Positions 16,086 to 22,572 of a DNA stretch of 31,674 nt are shown here, piece after piece. Each line of letters starts with the position of its first letter. Positions within the stretch are counted from its first letter, which is position 1. The stretch is taken from contig JAEWCW010000194.1 of NCBI GenBank assembly GCA_023390415.1, forward strand, positions 1 through 31,674, in the 5' to 3' direction. Position numbers and translations under genes: made by a program. The notes under the pieces are model-generated. The model saw only the letters and a program-made list of their open reading frames with translations. It made no database searches and had not been told where the DNA came from. This DNA is from Pseudomonadota bacterium (GTDB lineage Bacteria > Pseudomonadota > Alphaproteobacteria > Sphingomonadales > Sphingomonadaceae).

Positions 16086-17122
16086 GCAGGCTGGCCGTGT
16101 TCGGCCAGGACCGTGGCGGCCGCTGCTCGCGCGACCTCCGATCCGCCCCGCGCGGCTTCGCGCAACTGGGACCTCCCAGGCTCGCCGAGCCGCATCAGCG
16201 CCTCGGCCGCTGCAAACCGTACCGACCAGGCGCCATCGTCGAGAAGCGCGGCGAGAATGTCGGCGGAGTCGCGAAGCCCGATCCCGCCGGCCGCCGTGGC
16301 GGCAGCGGCGCGCGCATCGGTGGTAGAGCGCGACAGCCCGTCCATCACCGCGTCGCGGCCGGCCGGATGCCCGAGCATGCCCAGCGCACGAAGGTAGCGG
16401 GGCAGCTCTTCGGAATCGTCCGCGGCGGCGAGCGCCAGCGCCGCGATCGTCGGAACGACCGAGTAATCGCCCCGGATGGCGAGCGCTTCGATGGCCGCGA
16501 GGCGCGCCTGGACATTGGTCCCCTCGGCGAGCACCAGGGCCTTGATCTCGTCCGGACGATCCTCGGCGACGGCGCGGAACAGGGTCACCATCATCAACGA
16601 GCTCTGCTCGGTTCCGAGCCCGAGCCGCTCGACCAGATAGTGGATCTGGTCCGAGCGCCCGGTCTCCGCCAGCGCCAGCGCCGCGGCGAGGCGGACGTCC
16701 TCATTGCCGTCCTCGAGCGCCGCGTGGAGCAGGCCCAGGCTGTCCTCGTCGTGGAACGGCGCGAGCGACTGGACGGCGAGCAGGCGCTTTCGGGCCGAGA
16801 GCGAGCGCGCCCGCCGTACGAGCTGGTCGGCGACGCCGAGGTCGGTCGCATGCGCGACGAGGCGGGCGCGCTCCTCGCCGCGCACGAGGCGCATCAGATC
16901 GAGAAACGTGTCGGTGACGAGGTCGGGCGGAAGTCGCTTGAGATCGCGGCCCGCCGGGCTCGTGCCCTGAAGAAGCTCGCTGACGAGCTGGCGACGCCGC
17001 GCAGCCCGGCGCCGCTGGCGCCGCCGATCGACAAGCCGAGCCAGGATCAGGAGGATCATCGTGGCCAGCGCCGCGCCTGCCAGCAGCAGCGACACGTTCC
17101 AGATGAGATGCAAAGGACTCAA
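16082..17122 (-). CDS. Membrane-anchored HEAT-repeat protein
   Basis: A 346-residue protein with one N-terminal membrane helix (about 8-30), a very basic stretch (RRRQRRRAARRR) that should stay cytoplasmic, then tandem alpha-helical HEAT-like repeats. Repeat signatures include GNEDVRLAAALALAETG, NVQARLAAIEALAIRG and GAWSVRFAAAEALMRLGEPG. HEAT arrays are protein-binding scaffolds. The gene sits between the YaiO fragment and the glycosyltransferase, overlapping both by four bases, so it probably works with the synthase. The start is a TTG at 17122, chosen because it gives the N-terminal anchor and a TTGA overlap with the preceding gene. Confidence 0.85.
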   Translation of the reverse strand: MSPLHLIWNVSLLLAGAALATMILLILARLVDRRRQRRRAARRRQLVSELLQGTSPAGRDLKRLPPDLVTDTFLDLMRLVRGEERARLVAHATDLGVADQLVRRARSLSARKRLLAVQSLAPFHDEDSLGLLHAALEDGNEDVRLAAALALAETGRSDQIHYLVERLGLGTEQSSLMMVTLFRAVAEDRPDEIKALVLAEGTNVQARLAAIEALAIRGDYSVVPTIAALALAAADDSEELPRYLRALGMLGHPAGRDAVMDGLSRSTTDARAAAATAAGGIGLRDSADILAALLDDGAWSVRFAAAEALMRLGEPGRSQLREAARGGSEVARAAAATVLAEHGQPA

Positions 17123-17586
17123 AAGCGCAGGCCGATCCCCAGTCCGACCTGGGTCATGTCGGCCCCGGTCTCGCGATCCTCATGGGCGAGGGAGAGGCGG
17201 AGGGTGGTGCGGGCGTTGAGATCGTAGCTGAGGCCCCCGAAATGGCTTCGGGTGCGAACGACGATGCCTTCGGACGTGTCGGGCGCGTCGCTGCGCCCGG
17301 CGAACAGCCTGAGCCGGTCGGTCGCCTGACCGTCGGCGCGGACGAGGTAGCCGCTCTGGTGGCGCCCGGAATCGTCGAACAGATTGATCCAGCGCGCGGT
17401 CAGCCAGATTCGTCCGCCGGCGAGATATTGCTCGATGCCCGGCGAGATCGTCTGGACGTCGCCCGCGGCGAAATCCGATTGGCGCGCATCGAGGGTGAGC
17501 GCCGTCGGCTGGGCGCCGTCGGTGATCCGCACCCTCCCGCCGGCGCCGATCTGGTAGCGGGGGCGGAAATCCGCATCCGGGGTAAG
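17119..17586 (-). pseudogene. YaiO-type outer-membrane beta-barrel, C-terminal fragment
   Basis: About 155 residues of outer-membrane barrel sequence. It starts at LTPDADFRPRYQIGAGG and proceeds through alternating strands (GRIWLTARWINLF, SGYLVRADGQA, LRLSLAHEDRE) to a terminal GLGIGLRF that ends in the phenylalanine typical of outer-membrane barrels. It resembles the C-terminal half of YaiO-family proteins. No signal peptide or N-terminal half is present. The only in-frame start is GTG 17532, inside the barrel, so it cannot be exported as it stands. Upstream it runs directly out of frame into a receiver domain. A deletion, a frameshift or a sequencing error are all possible. The stop overlaps the HEAT-gene start. 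Confidence 0.75.
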
Positions 17587-17909
17587 GGCTTCACCAGATA
17601 GTCGCGGGCGCCGAGCTCGAGCGCGCCGAGGATGTCGCGCTCCTGCTTGCGCGCGGTGAGCATGATGACGGGGATGGACGCGGTTTCCTCGCTGCTGCGC
17701 AGGCGGCGCAGAACCTCGTATCCGTCCATGACCGGCATCATCGCGTCGAGCACGATCGCGTCGGGCTGCTGCGCGTTCGCGACGGAGACCGCCTCGCCGC
17801 CGTCGCGCGCCACGAGGACGTCGAAGCCGCGAGCGCTCAAGCGGTGCTCGAGCAGCTCGACCAGCAGATCGTCATCGTCGCACACGAGAACTTTTTTGTT
17901 TTCAATCAT
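17400..17909 (-). CDS. Response regulator receiver, C terminus lost by out-of-frame junction
   Basis: From ATG 17909 the protein is a clear receiver for about 108 residues: KVLVCDDDD (acidic cluster), IVLDAMMPVMDG (phosphoacceptor Asp), VIMLTARKQ and YLVKPL with the conserved Lys. At about 17584-17590 homology stops, where helix alpha5 and any output domain should follow. The remaining 60 residues (PRMRISAPATRS onward) are low-complexity sequence read in the wrong frame of the YaiO barrel. Restoring one base near 17584 would fuse the receiver in frame to the barrel at a shared TPD motif. It is therefore probably defective as written. An upstream TTG at 17945 is possible but adds no conserved sequence. 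Confidence 0.75.
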   Translation of the reverse strand: MIENKKVLVCDDDDLLVELLEHRLSARGFDVLVARDGGEAVSVANAQQPDAIVLDAMMPVMDGYEVLRRLRSSEETASIPVIMLTARKQERDILGALELGARDYLVKPLPRMRISAPATRSAPAGGCGSPTAPSRRRSPSMRANRISPRATSRRSRRASSNISPADESG

Positions 17910-18087
17910 ACGCCACAAAAACCGGGGCGGGCCCAGAGCCAACAAAACGCGTCAGCGTCAATCCTCCTCCCGCCTTTTGGTTGCGAAAGCGTGACCGGGC
18001 GCGGACGCCGATCATCGCTTGCCGCACGCGCGCCGGGGTGTAACCTGCAGGCATGCAGCATCAGCGGGGGCGGGCGAAGGGCCGGGC

Positions 18088-18972
18088 ATGAACCTTCGCC
18101 ACATCGAGATCTTCCACGCCGTCTATGTGAACGGTTCGGTCAGCGCCGCTGCGCGGGCGCTCAACGTGTCGCAGCCCTCCGTCTCGAAGATGCTTCGCCA
18201 TGCAGAGAGCCTGCTCGGCTTCCAGCTCTTCCAGCGCACCAATGGCGGCCTGGTGCCGACCGAGGACGCGCACAGCCTGTTCGAGGACGTCAAGGAGATC
18301 CAGGATCGGGTCCACGCGCTGCGCGAGGCCGGTCGGAACCTGCGCCGCGGCGCCGGCGGCACCTTGCGAATCCTGGCACTGCCGTCGCTCGCGCTGGAGG
18401 CGATCCCGACCGCGGTCTCGCAGTTCATGCGCAGCCATGCCGACGTGAAGTTCGACCTCCAGACCGTCCATCACGACGATCTGCTGCGCAAGCTCTACGA
18501 GCGGGAAGCCGATCTCGCCGTCGCCTATGAGGTGCCCGCCGCGGCGCCGGTGGTGAAGCGCTGGCTCGGCGAGGGCGAGCTGGTCGTGCTCTACCGCGAG
18601 GAGGAGATGCCCGACGCCCCGTCCTGCGTGGAGCTGCAGCGGCTCGAGGGGCGGCGCTTCATCAGCCTCGCGGGAAGCGGGCCGATCGGGCAGATCTTCA
18701 GCCAGGAGCTGGATCGTCTCGGCGTCGTCCTGGACGAGGTGGTGACGGCGCGCACCTTCTACATGGCGGGCGCCCTGGTGCGGCAGGGCGTCGGCATGAC
18801 GGTGGTCGACAGCTTCACCGCCCAAGCGTGCATGGCGCCCGGCCTGGCGATGCGCCCCCTGAAGCCCCGAATCACCTTCGACATCCACGCCATGTTCCTG
18901 ATCAACCGGCCGCCGGGCGCGCTTGCGCTCGACTTCCTGAAGACTCTGACCCGCATCATCGACGCTCCATAG
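18088..18972 (+). CDS. dgcR: LysR-family regulator of D-glutamate catabolism (DgcR)
   Basis: A 294-residue LysR-type regulator. The N-terminal winged helix-turn-helix reads MNLRHIEIFHAVYVNGSVSA, then AARALNVSQPSVSKMLRHAE, with the usual linker helix. The effector-binding domain starts near residue 90 (GTLRILALPSLALEAIP). It directly precedes dgcN and dgcA in the same direction, the arrangement of the dgcR-dgcN-dgcA D-glutamate cluster of other Proteobacteria, which supports the name. GAAGG lies before ATG 18088, and an upstream in-frame start at 18019 adds nothing recognisable. The stop codon lies inside a T-N11-A palindrome that is probably its own binding site. Confidence 0.85.
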   Translation: MNLRHIEIFHAVYVNGSVSAAARALNVSQPSVSKMLRHAESLLGFQLFQRTNGGLVPTEDAHSLFEDVKEIQDRVHALREAGRNLRRGAGGTLRILALPSLALEAIPTAVSQFMRSHADVKFDLQTVHHDDLLRKLYEREADLAVAYEVPAAAPVVKRWLGEGELVVLYREEEMPDAPSCVELQRLEGRRFISLAGSGPIGQIFSQELDRLGVVLDEVVTARTFYMAGALVRQGVGMTVVDSFTAQACMAPGLAMRPLKPRITFDIHAMFLINRPPGALALDFLKTLTRIIDAP

Positions 18973-18983
18973 CGGTCGGCTAT
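18969..18983 (+). promoter_or_regulatory. LysR-type T-N11-A box at the dgcR/dgcN junction
   Basis: ATAGC-GGTCG-GCTAT is a perfect 15-bp dyad with the T-N11-A spacing of LysR recognition sites, extended on both sides to CCATAGC/GCTATGG. A further half-site GGCTATG follows at 18999-19005. The pair lies 40-75 bases before the dgcN start, where a LysR activator would sit. DgcR binding is inferred. Confidence 0.65.
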
Positions 18984-19043
18984 GGCGGCCCGCCCACTGG
19001 CTATGCGCGGCAGCGGGAAAGGCGGCGCTACGTTTCCCCGCAC

Positions 19044-20075
19044 ATGATCCGGGGGCCTTTCCTTCTCTATCTCGGCCACGTCGCCGACCCGCTCGCGGTG
19101 AAAACCTCGCGCGGCGTCGCGGCGTTTCGCCCTCAGGATTGCGTGGGCGAATTTCGCCACGACGATTGCCCGCTGACGCTGGGCTTTCCGCGCATGGGGA
19201 TGGCCGAGGCGGTCGCCGGGGGTGCGAAGACCCTGATCCTTGGAGTGGCCGGCGCGGGCGGACGGATCGGCGCGGAGCTGATCGACGATGCCGCCGCGGC
19301 GCTGGAGGCTGGGCTCAACGTCGCCTCGGGCCTCCATCATCGGCTTCGCGACCAACCCAGGCTTGCCGCGCTCGCCGCCGAGCGTGGCCTCACCCTGTTC
19401 GACGTCCGCGATCCGCCTGCAGGCCTTGCCGTCGGCACCGGCAAGCCCCGGCCGGGGCAGCGGCTGCTGACGGTCGGCACCGATTGCTCGGTCGGGAAGA
19501 TGTATGCGTCGCTTGCCCTCGTCCGGGGCCTTCGGGCGCGGGGCGTCGCCGCCGATTTCCGAGCGACCGGCCAGACCGGAATCCTCATCGCCGGCGAGGG
19601 CGTCGCGGTTGACGCGGTCGTCGCCGACTTCATCTCCGGCGCGATCGAGCAGCTCGCCCCCGCGCGCGACGACGACGGCTGGGACGTGATCGAGGGCCAG
19701 GGTTCGCTGTTCCATCCGAGCTTCGCCGGTGTCTCGCTCGGCCTGCTCCACGGCGCCCAGCCCGAGGCCCTTTTGCTCTGCCACGAGCCGGGTCGCGAGC
19801 ATATGCGCGGTCTCCCCGGGCGGCCGCTTCCCGATCTCGCCCTGTGCCTGGAGCGCAATCTGGAGGCTGCGCGGCTGACCAGCCCGAGCGTCCGCGCCGT
19901 CGGGATCTGCCTTAATACATCCGGCATGGACCGCGAGGCGGCCCGCCGCCTCTGCGCCGCAACCGGCGACCGGATGTCGCTGCCTTGCAGCGACCCGGTC
20001 GCGTTCGGCGTCGACGAGATCCTCGATCAATTATGCCCAGACATCTCCAGGCCCAGCACGACCGCTTTCCGCTGA
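19044..20075 (+). CDS. dgcN: DUF1611-family N-acetyltransferase of D-glutamate catabolism (DgcN)
   Basis: A 343-residue cytoplasmic protein. In the DgcN/DgcA pathway, DgcN N-acetylates D-glutamate, and the product is then racemised. Family features are the N terminus PFLLYLGHVADPLAVKTSRG, AGGAKTLILGVAGAGG (59-74), ASGLHHRL (94-101), a P-loop-like GTDCSVGK (145-152), DFRATGQTGI, VVADFISGA and the later EGQGSLFHP. Length is normal. It begins 71 bases after dgcR, with no strong ribosome site visible, and overlaps dgcA by 43 bases. The enzymatic role is taken from the characterised family members and from the neighbouring gene, since DUF1611 proteins were long unassigned. Confidence 0.87.
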   Translation: MIRGPFLLYLGHVADPLAVKTSRGVAAFRPQDCVGEFRHDDCPLTLGFPRMGMAEAVAGGAKTLILGVAGAGGRIGAELIDDAAAALEAGLNVASGLHHRLRDQPRLAALAAERGLTLFDVRDPPAGLAVGTGKPRPGQRLLTVGTDCSVGKMYASLALVRGLRARGVAADFRATGQTGILIAGEGVAVDAVVADFISGAIEQLAPARDDDGWDVIEGQGSLFHPSFAGVSLGLLHGAQPEALLLCHEPGREHMRGLPGRPLPDLALCLERNLEAARLTSPSVRAVGICLNTSGMDREAARRLCAATGDRMSLPCSDPVAFGVDEILDQLCPDISRPSTTAFR

Positions 20076-21022
20076 AGGCGCCATTCCGGATTGCGCGCGG
20101 GGTGAAGACCGCGGCGGACGTGGTGACGGTGACGATAAGCGAAGGCGATGTCGCCGGCCGCGGCGAGGCGGTGCCCTATCCCCGCTATGGCGAGAGCCCC
20201 GAAAGCACGCTCGCCGCGATCGACGAGGTGCGCGACCTGATCGAGCGCGGCGTCGGGCGCGAGGGACTCTTGCACGCGCTTCCCGCGGGCGCTGCGCGCA
20301 ATGCGCTGGACTGTGCCTTGTGGGACCTCGAGGCGCGCCTTTCCGGACGCAGCGTGGCCGACACGGTCGGCGGGCCGGCGCCGCTGTTCGTCGCGACCGC
20401 GCTCACCATCGGGATCGACACGGCCGCGGCGATGGGCGCCGCCGCGGCGGCTCTGGCCTCGGCGCCGGTGCTCAAGGTCAAGGTCGACGCCGAGGACCCG
20501 GCGGCGCGGGTCCTGGCCGTTCGCGCGGCGGCCCCGGATGCCGTGTTGATCGTCGACCCGAACGAGAGCTGGGACCGGGCGCTGATCGAGGCGATGCAGC
20601 CGGTCCTCGCCGGGGCGCGCGTCGCGCTGCTCGAGCAGCCGGGGCCGGCGGGCGAGGATAGCTGGCTCGAAGGCTTCGCGCCCGCGGTGCCGATCTGCGC
20701 CGACGAGGCCGTCCATGTCGCCGCCGACCTGCCGGCGGTCGCGCGCCGCTACCAGGCGGTGAACGTGAAGCTGGACAAGTCCGGCGGGCTGACGGCTGCG
20801 CTGGAGCTGCTCCGCTGCGCGCGGGCACGGGGGCTCGGCGTGATGACCGGCTGCATGGTCAGCTCGTCGCTGTCGATCGCGCCCGCGCTCCACCTCGCAA
20901 TGCTTTCGGATTACGTCGACCTTGACGGGCCCTTCTGGCTTCGGGAGGATCGGGCGGGCGGCAGCGGCGAGGCGAAGGGGCATATCCGCCCGCCGGCCGC
21001 CGGCTTTTGGGGTGAGCGATGA
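20033..21022 (+). CDS. dgcA: N-acetyl-D-glutamate racemase, enolase superfamily (DgcA)
   Basis: A 329-residue cytoplasmic enolase-superfamily enzyme. The capping domain starts RFPLKAPFRIARGVKTAADVV. The barrel carries LKVKVD (Lys148/Lys150, general base pair), metal ligands Asp175 in IVDPNESW, Glu201 in LLEQPG and Asp224 in CADEAV, then NVKLDKSGGLT (244-254) with the second catalytic lysine. The same signatures occur in L-Ala-D/L-Glu epimerases (YcjG), so dipeptide epimerase is the main alternative. The adjacent dgcN favours the N-acetyl-Glu racemase call. The start lies 43 bases inside dgcN, and the stop overlaps the following deacylase gene as ATGA. Confidence 0.87.
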   Translation: MPRHLQAQHDRFPLKAPFRIARGVKTAADVVTVTISEGDVAGRGEAVPYPRYGESPESTLAAIDEVRDLIERGVGREGLLHALPAGAARNALDCALWDLEARLSGRSVADTVGGPAPLFVATALTIGIDTAAAMGAAAAALASAPVLKVKVDAEDPAARVLAVRAAAPDAVLIVDPNESWDRALIEAMQPVLAGARVALLEQPGPAGEDSWLEGFAPAVPICADEAVHVAADLPAVARRYQAVNVKLDKSGGLTAALELLRCARARGLGVMTGCMVSSSLSIAPALHLAMLSDYVDLDGPFWLREDRAGGSGEAKGHIRPPAAGFWGER

Positions 21023-22572
21023 AGAAGGCCTGGTTCGCGCTGTTTCTCGCCGCGCTGACGACGGCCGCAGCGGCCCCGCCCGAGCGGGTCGACCTGATCA
21101 TCCGCGGCGGCACCGTCTATACCGGCGAGAGCGCGCCCTTCGTCGGCGACGTCGCGGTCAAGGGCGACCGGATCCACGCCGTCGGCCGGCGGCTGACCCA
21201 GCGCGCCGCGCGGGTGATCGACGCGCGCGGGATGATCGTCGCACCGGGCTTCATCGATCCCCACACCCATGCCGGAGAGCAGCTCGCCTCGCCCGATGCG
21301 CAGGCGCGGCTGGTCCCCGCCTTCCTGATGCAGGGCGTCACCACCGCCTTCATCGGCAATGACGGCGGCGGCGATCTGGACGTGGCGGCCGTCCTCGGCG
21401 CCGCACGGCAGCGGCCGGTGGGCATCAACTACGCCGCCTTCGTCGGCTTCGGCGCGGTCCGGCAGGCGGTGATCGGCCAGGCCGACCGCGCGCCGAGCCC
21501 GGCCGAGCTCGATCGGATGCGGCAAATGGTTGCGCGGGCGATGTGCGACGGCGCGCTCGGCCTCTCCACCGGTCTCTTCTACGCACCGCAGAGCTTCGCC
21601 CGCACCGAGGAGGTGGTCGCGCTCGCCCGCGAGGCCGGGCGCCGGGGCGGGCTCTACGACAGCCATATCCGCGACGAATCCTCCTACTCGATCGGCCTCG
21701 CAGCGGCGATCGACGAGGCGATCGAGATCGGCCGATCGGCCGCAATCCCGGTCAACATCTCGCACATCAAGGCGCTCGGCGTGGACGTCCACGGCCATGC
21801 GCCGGCGATCGTCGCCCGGATCGAGGCGGCGCGCGCGGCCGGCCAGCGCGTCACCGCCGATCAATATCCCTGGTCCGCGTCGGGCACGAGCCTCGTCGCG
21901 GCCTTGGTCCCGCGCTGGGCGCAGGACGGCGGCCGCTCCGCGCTGCTTCGCCGGCTTAACGATCCCGCCGCGCTCGCCAGGCTGCGGCCGGAGATGGCGG
22001 AAAATCTCCGGCGGAGAGGCGGAGCGGCGTCCCTGCTGATAACCGAGGGACTCAATCGCGGTCGGACTTTGGCCGAAGTCGCCGGTTCGACCGATCCGAT
22101 CGTCGCGGCGATTGATGAGATCCGCGTCGTGGATGCGGCCGTGGCCTCGTTCAACCAGAATGAGGACGATATCCGTTATTTCATGCGCAGGCCCTGGGTG
22201 ATGACCGGCTCCGACGCCTCGACCGGCCATCCCCGCGTCTCCGGGAGCTTCGCGCGCAAATATTCGGAATATGTCGTCCGCCAGGGCGTGCTGAGCCTCC
22301 GCGACTTCATCGAGCGCAGCACCAGCCTGACCGCGGACACGTTCGGGATCGTCGATCGCGGCCGCCTGCGCGCAGGCGCCTTTGCGGACGTCGTCGTCTT
22401 CGATCCGCGCCGCTATGCCGCCCGTGCCACCTACGAGCAGCCGACCTTGCTCGCCGCGGGCGTGCGAACGGTGCTCGTCAACGGCGCCGTTGCGGTGGAT
22501 CGCGGCGTGCTGACCGGGGCTGCGGCCGGGCGCGGACTGCCGCACCGGCCGACACCGGGAACCTGCCCCTAA
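21019..22572 (+). CDS. Exported N-acyl-D-amino-acid deacylase family amidohydrolase
   Basis: A 517-residue metal-dependent hydrolase with a signal peptide (about 1-19), so probably periplasmic. D-aminoacylase family features are DPHTHAGEQ with the His82/His84 pair, SHIRDE (His216), SHIKALG (His249), DQYPWSASGT (281-290), MTGSDAST with catalytic-type Asp399, then GHPRVSG and the C-terminal beta-sandwich strand VVVFDP. The family's zinc-ligand cysteine in the GNCG motif is replaced by Asp115 (IGNDGGG). It is coupled to dgcA by an ATGA overlap, so it may supply free D-Glu from N-acylated or peptide-bound forms. The substrate is inferred. Its end overlaps the next convergent gene by four bases. 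Confidence 0.86.
   Translation: MKKAWFALFLAALTTAAAAPPERVDLIIRGGTVYTGESAPFVGDVAVKGDRIHAVGRRLTQRAARVIDARGMIVAPGFIDPHTHAGEQLASPDAQARLVPAFLMQGVTTAFIGNDGGGDLDVAAVLGAARQRPVGINYAAFVGFGAVRQAVIGQADRAPSPAELDRMRQMVARAMCDGALGLSTGLFYAPQSFARTEEVVALAREAGRRGGLYDSHIRDESSYSIGLAAAIDEAIEIGRSAAIPVNISHIKALGVDVHGHAPAIVARIEAARAAGQRVTADQYPWSASGTSLVAALVPRWAQDGGRSALLRRLNDPAALARLRPEMAENLRRRGGAASLLITEGLNRGRTLAEVAGSTDPIVAAIDEIRVVDAAVASFNQNEDDIRYFMRRPWVMTGSDASTGHPRVSGSFARKYSEYVVRQGVLSLRDFIERSTSLTADTFGIVDRGRLRAGAFADVVVFDPRRYAARATYEQPTLLAAGVRTVLVNGAVAVDRGVLTGAAAGRGLPHRPTPGTCP

Noticed and set aside
18046..18059. CTGCA-GGCA-TGCAG dyad before dgcR as an operator
   Set aside because: It is short, does not have T-N11-A spacing, and is easily met by chance in GC-rich DNA.
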